Source: Turneriella parva DSM 21527 (lineage in GTDB: Bacteria > Spirochaetota > Leptospiria > Turneriellales > Turneriellaceae). Taken from it: a DNA stretch of 64,000 bases. The stretch lies in NCBI RefSeq assembly GCF_000266885.1, contig NC_018020.1, positions 3,100,001 through 3,164,000 of the forward strand. The letters run 5' to 3'. The position numbers and the translations under genes were made by a program. This document shows positions 26,013 through 34,350 of this stretch, one piece after another; the first letter of the stretch is position 1; each line of letters starts with the position of its first letter. The notes below the pieces were generated by a model. It saw only the letters and a program-made list of their open reading frames with translations, made no database searches and was not told the origin of the DNA.

Positions 26013-26467
26013 AAATCTACAGCCTTTACCGCGAGCAGATCGTGCGCGCGCCGCTCAGCCAAACGTGGAGATACTTTTCAAATCCGAATAACCTTCAGCA
26101 CATTACTCCGAAAGAGCTGGGCTTTCGGGTGCTGACCCGCGACCTGCCACAAGAAATCTATGCGGGTCTCTTTATTGAATATAAAGTCTCACCGCTGCTG
26201 AGAATTCCGGTGACATGGGTGACTGAAATAACCCACGTCGAACACGAGGTGATGTTTGCCGACGAGCAGCGTATCGGCCCATACCGCATTTGGTCGCACA
26301 AGCATTTCTTTCGTAAAGAAAAGAAATATACTCTTATGACTGACCGAGTCGACTATGCGCTACCGCCCGTGCCACTGCAAAGTCTGGTCAACAAGCTCGT
26401 CGTCGAGCGAAAATTAGAAGAAATATTTGCCTTTCGCTACGAAGCTGTTGAGAGAATTTTCTCTTAA
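26009..26467 (+). CDS. SRPBCC-family (START-like) protein
   Basis: A 152-residue protein with the helix-grip pattern of the SRPBCC superfamily: an N-terminal beta strand followed by IVRAPLSQTWRYFSNPNNLQHITP, a long central beta sheet with PVTWVTEITHVEHEVMFADEQRIGPYRIWSH, and a C-terminal helix ending IFAFRYEAVERIF. This subgroup (related to cell division inhibitor/polyketide cyclase-like proteins of cyanobacteria and other bacteria) has no known ligand. It overlaps the gamma-carbonic anhydrase-like gene by 4 bp and ends at a repeat-containing convergent junction with the uracil-DNA glycosylase gene. Confidence 0.8.
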   Translation: MKIYSLYREQIVRAPLSQTWRYFSNPNNLQHITPKELGFRVLTRDLPQEIYAGLFIEYKVSPLLRIPVTWVTEITHVEHEVMFADEQRIGPYRIWSHKHFFRKEKKYTLMTDRVDYALPPVPLQSLVNKLVVERKLEEIFAFRYEAVERIFS

Positions 26468-26471
26468 AGTC

Positions 26472-26552
26472 ATGCCCGCGAACACTTCGACCGGCTCAGC
26501 GCAGGCGCGGGCATCTGCATTCATGACAAGAGATTCCCGCTTCCGCGGGAAT
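26472..26552. repeat. Paired palindromic repeat, copy A
   Basis: Two hairpins in the same order as in copy B (60605-60666). The first is ATGCCCGCG (26472-26480) pairing with CGCGGGCAT (26506-26514) across a 25-nt loop. The second is ATTCCCGC-TTCC-GCGGGAAT (26533-26552). It fills the gap between two convergent genes and may serve as a bidirectional terminator. The second palindrome has the ATTCCC-N8-GGGAAT layout I recall for the neisserial dRS3 repeat. Confidence 0.7.
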
Positions 26553-26568
26553 GACCTTGTACAAGTTT

Positions 26569-27162
26569 TTAAATGCTCTTTAGTCCCAGTCTATCAATGA
26601 CTAATTTCATGTCGTTCCAGACATCGCGCTTGTAAGGCGTGTTGCCCGAGTCGCCGCCGTTTCTGAGCAAAAAACTCGGATGGTAGGTCGGCATGACAGC
26701 AATGCCATTGTAATCGTGCCACTTGCCGCGCAGCCTTGTGATACCTTCGCCGGTTTTGAGCAAGAATCGCGTAGCAGGATTTCCGAGCGTCACGATAACT
26801 TTGGGCTGAACCAGTTCAATCTGCCTGATCAGAAACGGCGAACATGAGGCAACTTCATCCGCCTCGGGAGCCCGGTCTTTTTTGCCCAGCCCGTCAACCG
26901 TCGGGCGGCACTTGACAACGTTTGCAATGTAAACATCTTCGCGCCTGAGTTTAAGTCCGTTTTCGATGATGCGCGTGAGCAGCTGCCCTGCGCGGCCGAC
27001 GAAAGGCCTGCCCGACGCGTCTTCGTCTTTGCCGGGGCCCTCGCCGATGAACATGAGGCGCGCGTTCTCATTGCCTTCGCCGAAGACGACCTGAGTTCGC
27101 GTCGTCGCGAGATTGCACAGCGTGCAGGTGAGCGCCTTGGCCTTGAGGATATCCAAAGACAT
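26569..27162 (-). CDS. Type 4 (family 4) uracil-DNA glycosylase, iron-sulphur type
   Basis: A 197-residue [4Fe-4S] uracil-DNA glycosylase that removes uracil from DNA. The four cluster cysteines are Cys13 and Cys16 (CTLC), Cys85 (NVVKCRP) and Cys107 (CSPF). Motif A is [20 protein letters not shown] (about 41-60), the [10 protein letters not shown] segment follows, and the C-terminal motif is the [10 protein letters not shown] loop. It is the last gene of the minus operon with the TPR protein, an unknown protein and a lipoprotein; the gap to the lipoprotein gene is four bases. That membership may be positional only. Confidence 0.92.
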   Translation of the reverse strand: MSLDILKAKALTCTLCNLATTRTQVVFGEGNENARLMFIGEGPGKDEDASGRPFVGRAGQLLTRIIENGLKLRREDVYIANVVKCRPTVDGLGKKDRAPEADEVASCSPFLIRQIELVQPKVIVTLGNPATRFLLKTGEGITRLRGKWHDYNGIAVMPTYHPSFLLRNGGDSGNTPYKRDVWNDMKLVIDRLGLKSI

Positions 27163-27166
27163 CGGG

Positions 27167-27904
27167 CTATTTTTTCGGTTTTGTCGGCTCGCCTGTGACC
27201 TGCAGATTCTTGAATTGCAGTGCCAGATGATCGTTGGTGCGGGAGTGTTCTATCCGCAGATTCTGAGGGTAGGCGCGATTTTTGAAAAAGGTGCCGAGCT
27301 GAAACACCAGAATTTCACCCCGCAGCTTGTCACGGTAGAAAATTTTGCGCAGTTTATTTTCGTTAAAGTACAGCGCTGCCTCATAGCTGTCGTTCACCGA
27401 GCGCACCTGCGTGTCTCCGCCGGGGGTGGCGAGGTAACTGCTTTTTGGCGCCGTCGCATCGGCAGGCACGAAACCGCGCATCAGCGGTTCAAAGAAACTC
27501 ACGGGAAACGACCGGCCGAAAAGCTCAACCCATTGGTAATCTTTGCGCGCGATAGTTTCTTTTTTATTGCGCGCGTGGTCTTTGAGCGATACCGAAGTTT
27601 CTGCGATCTCGAGCGTCAGCAGGGGAGAGAGAAATACCGCGTCTGTGAGCCGCAACGTGAGAGCTGTCGCCGTGGCCGTCAGCTGCCCTTCATAATAGAG
27701 CTCCTGATTGTCGACTTTACCCTTCAGCGTAAAGCTCACCCTGAGCGATTTGTAAGGGGGGTAATTCTGGCTGATTTCGCGGCGAAAGGCTTCGGCCTCT
27801 TTGCTGCCGAGGCTTTCAGCCACGGCGCCGGCGGTCGTTACCTGCGGCGCAGTGGTACCGCAGGCCAGCATCAACCCGCATATGAAGATGCCTGCCGGGT
27901 GCAT
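27167..27904 (-). CDS. Putative outer-membrane lipoprotein (DUF4292/LolB-like fold)
   Basis: A lipoprotein of 245 residues from ATG 27904, giving the signal MHPAGIFICGLMLACG with lipobox MLAC. The ATG at 27970 would overlap the upstream gene by 23 bp and bury the signal. The mature part is beta-rich (LRVSFTLKGKVDNQELYYEGQL, TLRLTDAVFLSPLLTLEI, EALYFNENKLRKIFY), compatible with the half-barrel fold shared by LolA, LolB and DUF4292 lipoproteins. An assignment as LolB would be speculative, since no LolB hydrophobic loop could be identified. It sits in the operon with a TPR protein and an unknown soluble protein. Confidence 0.6.
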   Translation of the reverse strand: MHPAGIFICGLMLACGTTAPQVTTAGAVAESLGSKEAEAFRREISQNYPPYKSLRVSFTLKGKVDNQELYYEGQLTATATALTLRLTDAVFLSPLLTLEIAETSVSLKDHARNKKETIARKDYQWVELFGRSFPVSFFEPLMRGFVPADATAPKSSYLATPGGDTQVRSVNDSYEAALYFNENKLRKIFYRDKLRGEILVFQLGTFFKNRAYPQNLRIEHSRTNDHLALQFKNLQVTGEPTKPKK

Positions 27905-27947
27905 TAAGCCCCGCAGGAAATTCAGGGGGGTGATATTCACCTCAGCC

Positions 27948-28856
27948 TTAGCTGTGAAACGACAGCTCACGAAACATGAACTCAGCGCATGCTTCAGATT
28001 CTGCCAGAACTTTCTGCATATGGCCGAGTTCTTTGTCTGTGGGCGCGCTGAACGGAATCGCGCGATTGCGTTCTTTGAGCCACTCTCTGAGGCTCTTTGT
28101 GCCCGCGTCTTTCTTCATCGCTTTGATCACATCGAGCGTGTGCTCGTGAGCGAGTTTGCGAAAGGTTTTGTCGCTCGCAGTCGTGTGAATGGCCTGCCAG
28201 ATTTCTTCTTCGCGTTCTGCGTCCATAAGCACGTCGAGAATTGTGGGCTTCTGGTCGAGGGCGATGTCGAGTAGTTTGCCGGCAAATTCGCTCATCATTG
28301 GCTGGTTTGACTTGTTGTTCACGAAGTCGGTCGCGATCTTGGTAATCGAGTCCATGAAAGGCATCAGAAAGCCCTTGATCATCTTGTCGTCGACGACTTT
28401 GTTCAGGTCACCGACGAGGGGCAGCTTAATGCTCTTCGTAAAGCCGGTAATCGAATCGTGTACCACATTCAGAAAGAGCTCTTTTACGGCCTTTTGGCTC
28501 ATGATCTCGCGCACCGTCTCTGGCGGAAAATCGATCGGGCGCTGCACAACATCTTTCCACTGGTCGATCGTTGCCTGCTCCAGAATATCCCTGCCGGTGC
28601 GGCCATTTTTGACAATGATGCTCTGCGACTTGGGGCGAATGTCGCGCACGATCGCTTCGAGTGCATGGCGCCATTCGCTTTCTCCGTTGCGATCGGGTGA
28701 AATATCGGCGGCAATATCGAGCCATTCAGAGATTGGCTTATCAAGAATTTCGTTGTGTATTTTTTCCATCGTTTCAAGCCCTGCCTGGCGAAACTCGGGG
28801 CTTAGCGCACGTTTCTTGTACGCTTCTTTGAACTCACTGAAGTTTTTGTATTTCAT
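27948..28856 (-). CDS. Conserved-looking hypothetical protein, helical, 302 residues
   Basis: A cytosolic protein without signal peptide or membrane segments. It is almost wholly predicted helical and highly charged, with the distinctive stretches FKEAYKKRALSPEFRQAGLETM at the N terminus and HLMKAMKKDAGTKSLREWLKERNRAIPF near residue 260. I recognise no domain. Coding is supported by codon pattern and by a 4-bp overlap with the TPR gene upstream (ATGA at 28853-28856). Its neighbours suggest an envelope-related partnership with the TPR and lipoprotein genes, but the cytosolic character leaves the role open. Confidence 0.65.
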   Translation of the reverse strand: MKYKNFSEFKEAYKKRALSPEFRQAGLETMEKIHNEILDKPISEWLDIAADISPDRNGESEWRHALEAIVRDIRPKSQSIIVKNGRTGRDILEQATIDQWKDVVQRPIDFPPETVREIMSQKAVKELFLNVVHDSITGFTKSIKLPLVGDLNKVVDDKMIKGFLMPFMDSITKIATDFVNNKSNQPMMSEFAGKLLDIALDQKPTILDVLMDAEREEEIWQAIHTTASDKTFRKLAHEHTLDVIKAMKKDAGTKSLREWLKERNRAIPFSAPTDKELGHMQKVLAESEACAEFMFRELSFHS

Positions 28857-30994
28857 TTCTGATCCTCTTTTTTTGTTTGTTTGTTTTCATTTTCCAGTTT
28901 CTTGATTTGTGCGTTAATGTAGGCGGTATCGAGCGGCTCTGAGGCCTTTTTGATATCCGTCAGGGTTTTGTTGTAATACTCGATTGCGGTAATGCGATTA
29001 TTCAGTTTAGCGTGTACTTCGGCAAGGTGAAAGAAAATCACCGGGTCGACAAAATTCTTTTTTTGTGCAAATGATGCGGCGACGGTGAGTTGCTCGAGCG
29101 CTTCACGGTAGTTGCCGAGTTTGAACTGAATCCAGCCGAAGGTATCGAGGTATGCCTCGTTCTCAGGGTCGTCTTCGAGCGCGCGCAATACCAGCTGGTT
29201 TGCGTCGTCAAGATTCAAATTGCGCAGCGAATAGATGTAGCCCAGATAATTCAGATAGGTCGGGTTGTACGGGTCGAGTTCGATGGTTTTCTTCAGCCGA
29301 GCTTCTGCTGCGGGAAAATCATTCATTTTTTCAAGCGCCATGCCCGAGTAAAAGTAATAGTTCGCCGGCGCGACTTTCTTCTTACCCTTTAGCTCGGTGA
29401 TTTCGATCGCCTTGTTGAAATAGGCAGCAGCGGCTTTGTATTCCTGCGGGTTCTTTTCGGCGAGGTGGTTACGAATGATGCCCTTCACGAACCATGCGGT
29501 CGCGTATTCTGCCTCTATCTGCACCGCAGTCTCGGCTGCGCGTTCGGCGTCGGGCAGCGCGTTCTTGATGTTGACGAGAGTCCAGGCCTGATTCACCCGC
29601 GTCTGGTAGAGCTGGTTCTTTGCTTCACGCTGGCGTTTTTCGACCTGCGACAAACGATTGGCGTTTGCCTTTATCGCCGGGTTGGCTGACATCGCGTGGT
29701 ACCATGCGCGCAGCTGCACAATGGTGCGGGCAGCAAGTTCGTGGTAGGTGACCGCAACGCTGCGCTCGCCTGTACTTTCGAGCGTCGATGCATGGGTAAT
29801 ATAGAGTTCGACGAAGTCGATCGCCAGCTGCTCGACCGCGCCGTCCAGGTCGGCACCTGCAGCTAGTTGGCTTTCAGATTGCGAAAATTTTTCGCGAAAC
29901 TTCAGCTCTTCGGCCTGCCGGTTCAGGTATTCCAGCGTGACATGCGCGTATTCGCGCGCCAGCTCAAACGCGCTCAGTCTTTGGGCAATCACCACAATCG
30001 CAAAGGCTTCGTTGCGGGCTTCGGTGTGCAGGTTGCGCTTCTTGTAGATACGAAACCGGCCGAGCCTTGCGCTCAGCCTGTTTTGGTTGGCACCCAGAAT
30101 GCCGTCGTATGCTTTCAGCGCCTCGTCGTCTTTGCCGCTTAGCTGCTGCTCGATGCCCTCGAGAATACCGGGTTTCTCATTCTTACGCAGCTTACGAAAC
30201 GATTTCAGGTGACCGAGCGCGCGCGCGTCATCGAGTATAAAATAGGTTTCGGCCAATGACTCATGTGCCTGCGCAAAGTCGGGCTGGCGTTTCACCAGTT
30301 CTTCGTGTGTTTCGGCCGAAACACGAAATTGACCCGTAATCTTCTGCAGCTCACCGATGATCAGCAGGTAACGTGCGTTTTCAGGGTCTAGCTCGTTCAG
30401 GCGTTTGAAATAGTGCAGTGACTTGGCAAAGTTGTCCTGCTGATAATAGTAGTTGCCCAGAAAATAGAGCGACTGTTGCAGCAGGTCGCTGTTACCCGTG
30501 CCTTTCTGTACGGCGATAATGAGGCGTTTGTGGTAAGTCGCAGCCTGGCGGGTGTCATTCTTCTGCTGGTAGATGTAAGCCATGACCTGCAGTGCGCGTT
30601 CGTTCAGCGGGTCGTTCTTGAGAATCATGTTCAAGACGCGCGCCGCGTCATCGAGCTTGTTCTGCTTCAGGTAAATTTCTGACAATAATTGCAGCGAATA
30701 GACGCCATTGGGGTCGGCCTTAACCCCGCGTTCGAGGTAGAGGGTCGCACTCGTCATATCGCCGCTGCCGAGTGCAATGCGCGCGAGATAGCGCAGAGCG
30801 ACCTCGCTTTCGCCCTTGAGCTTAATGTACTCTTCAAACGCCTTTGCCGCAGCAACGGGTTTTTCAGCGAAAAACGCAGCAAACGCCTGGTTAAGCTTGA
30901 GGCTCGCCTCCCTTTCGGCTTTTTCATCGAGGGCGAAGGTGCCGCCGGCTGCCGCGAAAAACAGCAGGGCAATCAAAGAAACGTGTCGGAGCAT
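28853..30994 (-). CDS. Secreted tetratricopeptide-repeat protein
   Basis: A 713-residue protein with a signal peptide (about 1-21, ending GGTFA before LDEKAE). The mature protein is built of TPR-like helix pairs, for example ALRYLARIALGSGDMTSATLYLERGVKADPNG and AYLDTFGWIQFKLGNYREALEQLTVA, with at least ten recognisable repeats grouped at residues 30-330 and 480-690. The middle region (about 330-480) is less regular. TPR arrays act as protein-binding scaffolds, so a periplasmic scaffold or assembly factor is likely. It heads the operon with the 302-residue protein (4-bp overlap), a lipoprotein and udg. Confidence 0.85.
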   Translation of the reverse strand: MLRHVSLIALLFFAAAGGTFALDEKAEREASLKLNQAFAAFFAEKPVAAAKAFEEYIKLKGESEVALRYLARIALGSGDMTSATLYLERGVKADPNGVYSLQLLSEIYLKQNKLDDAARVLNMILKNDPLNERALQVMAYIYQQKNDTRQAATYHKRLIIAVQKGTGNSDLLQQSLYFLGNYYYQQDNFAKSLHYFKRLNELDPENARYLLIIGELQKITGQFRVSAETHEELVKRQPDFAQAHESLAETYFILDDARALGHLKSFRKLRKNEKPGILEGIEQQLSGKDDEALKAYDGILGANQNRLSARLGRFRIYKKRNLHTEARNEAFAIVVIAQRLSAFELAREYAHVTLEYLNRQAEELKFREKFSQSESQLAAGADLDGAVEQLAIDFVELYITHASTLESTGERSVAVTYHELAARTIVQLRAWYHAMSANPAIKANANRLSQVEKRQREAKNQLYQTRVNQAWTLVNIKNALPDAERAAETAVQIEAEYATAWFVKGIIRNHLAEKNPQEYKAAAAYFNKAIEITELKGKKKVAPANYYFYSGMALEKMNDFPAAEARLKKTIELDPYNPTYLNYLGYIYSLRNLNLDDANQLVLRALEDDPENEAYLDTFGWIQFKLGNYREALEQLTVAASFAQKKNFVDPVIFFHLAEVHAKLNNRITAIEYYNKTLTDIKKASEPLDTAYINAQIKKLENENKQTKKEDQK

Positions 30995-31079
30995 GCGTCC
31001 GGGTTTGGTTACGTACGCATACTTAGCGGCAAGCCTTTTATCTTAATAGTGAGAGGGTGCGCACCCGCGCCTGTTCACA

Positions 31080-32066
31080 TCAGTATGTCGCCAGCTTCTG
31101 GCCGGGTTTCAGGCGAACGCGTTCGGCGTCGCTTTTTTTCACTGTCACCGTGTTCGGGTCGCCGTCGCTCACAAAAAAGATATGCTTCTGCGTCGTTGCC
31201 TGCCTGAAAAGCTTAGCCAGAGTCTTCTCATTGCCATGCAGCCGGCGAATGTGGTAGGTGTCAAATTTGGCGTCGTAAACCGAATGGCTGAGCCCGTTGG
31301 AATAATCAAAGATCATCTCATGCTTATAATGACGGCCTTTGTACGTGCCTGAACGCAGCCGCGGTTCGTCTTCTTTTGGCGGAAATATACCGTATGGCAG
31401 TGCAAACGCGTATACGGGATAATTTTTCACATACTTCTGAATCTCATATGTGCCGAGCGCCAGCTGCTCTTCAATTTTATGGCGATACTTTCTGAGGTTC
31501 GCATGCCACAGCGTGTGCGAACCGATTTCAAAACCCCTGTCGGTGAGGTATTTCATCTTTTTGCCGATGAGTTCAGTCTGGCCGAAAAAATTATTCGGGT
31601 ATGCCGCTTTTGGTAGAACAAAAAACACACCGCGCAGCGGAAAATCGCTGTTCTTTTTTTGAAAGCGTTCCATGATCTCTACCGCGCAGCCAGGTGAGAG
31701 CGAACCATCCGCCTCATACTTAAAGTGCGTCTCTGACGAATCATCGTAAGTGATCAACACGGGTATTTTACCCTTAGGGGTCGTGATTTTTCCGGTGCGG
31801 AGCTCTGACAGCGAGACAGGGTAGAAGCCGTGCTTCTTTAATAACACCAGGTCGTTCGCGTAGCTTTCACGGCTGCGGGTATACTCGGTGTTTTCATCGG
31901 CGATCTTATGGTAGGTCAGAATGGGTATTTTGCCGAGCTCGTTGGGGGGTAGGGTGCCTGCCGGTGCGCTGGTTTTGCTCGCATCGGCGATCGGCGCCTC
32001 TGCGTTGCAGAAGAGGTAAAAGCCGCTCATGAAAATGAGCGAAACAGAAAAGGGGACTGATTTCAT
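31080..32066 (-). CDS. Secreted polysaccharide deacetylase (CE4)
   Basis: From ATG 32066 the protein is about 328 residues, with a signal peptide (MKSVPFSVSLIFMSGFYLFCNAEA). An in-frame ATG at 32153 would add 29 residues without signal character. The NodB core shows ILTYHKIADE, motif 1 LITYDDSSE (catalytic base and metal Asp) and motif 2 IGSHTLWH (metal His residues), then LPYGIFPP. CE4 enzymes remove N- or O-acetyl groups from peptidoglycan, chitin or other glycans. It is probably periplasmic. Upstream lies the 158-nt branched inverted repeat, which could be part of its 5' region. Confidence 0.85.
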   Translation of the reverse strand: MKSVPFSVSLIFMSGFYLFCNAEAPIADASKTSAPAGTLPPNELGKIPILTYHKIADENTEYTRSRESYANDLVLLKKHGFYPVSLSELRTGKITTPKGKIPVLITYDDSSETHFKYEADGSLSPGCAVEIMERFQKKNSDFPLRGVFFVLPKAAYPNNFFGQTELIGKKMKYLTDRGFEIGSHTLWHANLRKYRHKIEEQLALGTYEIQKYVKNYPVYAFALPYGIFPPKEDEPRLRSGTYKGRHYKHEMIFDYSNGLSHSVYDAKFDTYHIRRLHGNEKTLAKLFRQATTQKHIFFVSDGDPNTVTVKKSDAERVRLKPGQKLATY

Positions 32067-32120
32067 GCGGCCAGAATTATGACTTGAGACAAGGTGAAAT
32101 TCGCAATAGACTATGCCAGC

Positions 32121-32278
32121 GGGCCAGCGCACCGAGCTTCGAACCGGCATCATTCAGGAAAAGTTCCGCGATTCTTGGCGCAAGAATCGCTCTATGAACG
32201 GGCATAGCCCGCTTTTCCTGAATGATGCCAGTTCGCAATGCACCACTTTAAACAATTTGGCGCTCGGTGCGCTGGCCC
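32121..32278. repeat. 158-nt branched inverted repeat
   Basis: Outer arms of 17 bp are a perfect match (GGGCCAGCGCACCGAGC at 32121-32137 with its complement at 32262-32278). Inner arms of 18 bp are also perfect (GGCATCATTCAGGAAAAG at 32146-32163 with its complement at 32212-32229), extended by GAAC/GTTC. Inside the inner arms are two small hairpins: GCGATTCTTG-GCG-CAAGAATCGC (32168-32190) and CTATG/CATAG (32192-32207). No open reading frame of interest runs through it. It lies between the FecR-like gene terminator and the deacetylase start. Confidence 0.7.
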
Positions 32279-32292
32279 CAATCGCATAAAAA

Positions 32293-32314
32293 AACCCGCT
32301 CGGGAGAGCGGGTT
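32293..32314 (-). terminator. Intrinsic terminator of the FecR-like lipoprotein gene
   Basis: On the minus strand a 9-bp stem (AACCCGCTC, 4-nt loop, GAGCGGGTT) is followed by seven T residues. This is the most canonical rho-independent terminator in the window. Two further perfect hairpins lie just upstream of it on the transcript, at 32327-32350 (10-bp stem GTCTGCGGCC) and 32357-32379 (9-bp stem GTTGGCAGC). Confidence 0.85.
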
Positions 32315-32383
32315 TGGAAGTTGCGCGTCTGCGGCCCCTTGGCCGCAGACCCCTAAGTTGGCAGCTTGAGGCTGCCAACCAGG

Positions 32384-33208
32384 TCAATTCATGGGCGTAA
32401 CTTTCTGAACGTTCGCGACTGGCACGCGAACCTGACCATCAACAGTTTGGATAGTCATTTCAGCACCTTGCTGGTTGAAGTAACCTACGTACTCTTTACC
32501 ATTTTTGGTCTGAATTTTCGCGATACGGCCATATTTAGCCTTGATATCGGCGAGTGTCAGTTTTTTCACTTCTGGTTTCGCTGCGTCAGTCAGTGAAGCT
32601 GAAGTTGCTGCGCCAGTTGCATATTTTTCAACTGATTCAGGTACTACCACTTTACCGCTAACAGGAGCGATCTCAACAGTGTCCGCTTTTGCCAGTTCTT
32701 CTTTAATCGCTTCAGCTGTCTGGCCTTCGGTCGCCTTGATAACGGCAACTTTACCTTCGAGCAGTTTGATTTGGGTTGTCTTGCCGTTGCCGACAGTCAG
32801 CTCAAACGATGTACCACGCACACCCGCGACAGCGGTTGGTGTCTTGATTGAAAACTCAGATTGGCCTTTTGCAATCTTGCTGAACGATGCACCGCTAGAC
32901 TGTGACAGTTCGATCACAGGCTTGCCGCTTTCGTTTTTGCTGAGGTTGGCAATTGACAGCACTGAGTTAGCCTTCAGGGTAATTGAAGCTGAGCTTGAAA
33001 ACTGCAGAACTGCCATTGAATTGTTTTTCACTTCAATAGTAGCGTCTTTGCTCACGGTTTGGCCGAGAGTTGCAGGCTTGCCGCTCACCAAAACATCACC
33101 TTTTACATAGGTAAATTTTGCAGAGTCAAGGCTCGTTTGGTCTTTTTTATCGCCGCAACCGACTGCCACCAGGGCAACCACTGCGGTCGAAAGAATGAGA
33201 TTTCGCAT
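32384..33208 (-). CDS. FecR-domain lipoprotein
   Basis: A 274-residue lipoprotein: signal MRNLILSTAVVALVAVGC with lipobox AVGC. A FecR-type beta domain occupies about 30-170, with the pattern AKFTYVKGDVLVSGKPATLGQTVSKDATIEV, then SSASITLKANSVLSI and TAVAGVRGTSFELTVG. The C-terminal part (about 190-274) is a helical linker and a final small beta segment. Leptospires carry FecR-domain lipoproteins such as LipL45; the match here is at domain level. AGGAGG lies directly before the ATG, so translation should be strong, and a canonical terminator plus three hairpins follow. Its GC and third-codon use look lower than its neighbours, possibly reflecting high expression. Confidence 0.85.
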   Translation of the reverse strand: MRNLILSTAVVALVAVGCGDKKDQTSLDSAKFTYVKGDVLVSGKPATLGQTVSKDATIEVKNNSMAVLQFSSSASITLKANSVLSIANLSKNESGKPVIELSQSSGASFSKIAKGQSEFSIKTPTAVAGVRGTSFELTVGNGKTTQIKLLEGKVAVIKATEGQTAEAIKEELAKADTVEIAPVSGKVVVPESVEKYATGAATSASLTDAAKPEVKKLTLADIKAKYGRIAKIQTKNGKEYVGYFNQQGAEMTIQTVDGQVRVPVANVQKVTPMN

Positions 33209-33267
33209 TATATATCCTCCTACCAGATTCTTTACGTCTCAACGGTATCTTACACCTTCGACCCGAA

Positions 33268-34350
33268 GTGTCCATAAAAAAATTCAATTTTTTACCGGAT
33301 TCTTCTTTGTTAAGCAAGTGGGGTAGCGAAAGACAGCCGTTTTTTGCCCTGTTTGCATTCGATGGCCGCCTTGCGGCGACCACGATACCGCAAAAAGCTG
33401 CTTTATCCGGTAAAAGTGCTGGTTCGGCATTGCAGCTTGGCCATTGTGCGATGCATTTTGCAGGATTTAGTGCGAAGCAAGATATTCATGCCAGTACAAG
33501 GCGGCCAGACAGCCCAACCCCGGGTTTAGCTATGGAAAATCATAGCTCCCCCCAAACCTCAGCTGCGGAATTCCATAGCCGGTACGCTTTGGAGATTCTC
33601 ACACCACCGAACAGGCACCAGGTGGTCAGCGCCATTCACGCGCTACAGGCAGAAATGCAGGCCGGGCGTTCATACTTGGTAAACTATTGTTCACAGACTG
33701 GAGTGCGGCTCAACCTGCCACCCGAGAGGCTGTTTGAACGTTCGGCCGCACCCTTCACTGTCTGGCTTGAGAGCGAGTTTATCAGCTTTTCGCCCGAGGC
33801 CTTCGTGAGCGTCAGCGGCGACACCATATTCACCAACCCGATGAAGGGTACCGGCCCCGACGCAGCCGCTCTGCTCGCCGATGCGAAAGAGCAGGCCGAA
33901 CACGCAACCGTCGTCGACCTGCTGCGCAACGACCTCGGCCGCGTCGCCACAGGCGTCAAAATTGAAGACTACCGTTTCGTGAGCCGCATCGAGCGCGAGT
34001 CCGGGCCGCTTTTCCAGACGAGCACGCGCATCAGCGGTCGCCTGCCGCCTGACTGGCGCGATCATCTCGGCGAGTGGTTGCCGATGCTGCTGCCCGCAGG
34101 GTCAATCTCGGGCGCGCCCAAACAAGAGACGCTGCAGCTCATTCGCCAGAGCGAAACCGAGTCGCGCGGTTTTTTCACGGGAGTCGCCGTGTTGTTCGAC
34201 GGCGAAAACCTGCAGAGCGCGGTCTTAATTCGCTATCTCGATCTTTCTCAGCCGCAGGTCAGGTTTCGCAGCGGGGCCGGTGTCACGATCTACAGCGACC
34301 CCGAAGCCGAATATGCAGAGATCTTGAGTAAGGTATACGTTCCACTATGA
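33268..34350 (+). CDS. pabB: Aminodeoxychorismate synthase component I (chorismate-binding)
   Basis: A 360-residue chorismate-binding enzyme that makes 4-amino-4-deoxychorismate for folate synthesis. Family features are NPMKGTGPD with Lys193, the PabB-specific nucleophile (anthranilate synthases have Ala), DLLRNDLGRV, the LPAGSISGAPK motif, and IRYLDL with GAGVTIYSDPEAEYAEIL. The N-terminal part is short compared with E. coli PabB (453 residues), typical of the compact PabB of other phyla. The start is GTG 33268. An in-frame linker (about residues 88-104) contains two palindromic repeats. The stop overlaps the pabC-like start by 4 bp. No pabA glutaminase is in view. Confidence 0.87.
   Translation: MSIKKFNFLPDSSLLSKWGSERQPFFALFAFDGRLAATTIPQKAALSGKSAGSALQLGHCAMHFAGFSAKQDIHASTRRPDSPTPGLAMENHSSPQTSAAEFHSRYALEILTPPNRHQVVSAIHALQAEMQAGRSYLVNYCSQTGVRLNLPPERLFERSAAPFTVWLESEFISFSPEAFVSVSGDTIFTNPMKGTGPDAAALLADAKEQAEHATVVDLLRNDLGRVATGVKIEDYRFVSRIERESGPLFQTSTRISGRLPPDWRDHLGEWLPMLLPAGSISGAPKQETLQLIRQSETESRGFFTGVAVLFDGENLQSAVLIRYLDLSQPQVRFRSGAGVTIYSDPEAEYAEILSKVYVPL
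33529..33579. repeat. GCTRYG-N6-CATAGC palindromes, copies 2 and 3, inside pabB
   Basis: Copy 2 is GCTATG-GAAAAT-CATAGC (33529-33546), copy 3 is GCTGCG-GAATTC-CATAGC (33562-33579), 15 bp apart. They encode part of the poorly conserved linker of PabB (about residues 88-104) without breaking the frame. Copy 1 is at 25106-25123 in an intergenic region. Confidence 0.55.

Noticed and set aside
26472-26552. CRISPR array
   Set aside because: The palindromes occur only as two widely separated copies, without regular direct repeats and spacers.
32121-32278. Integron attC site or insertion sequence
   Set aside because: No integrase gene, no R-box or L-box core sites and no transposase ORF are present; only palindromic structure can be claimed.
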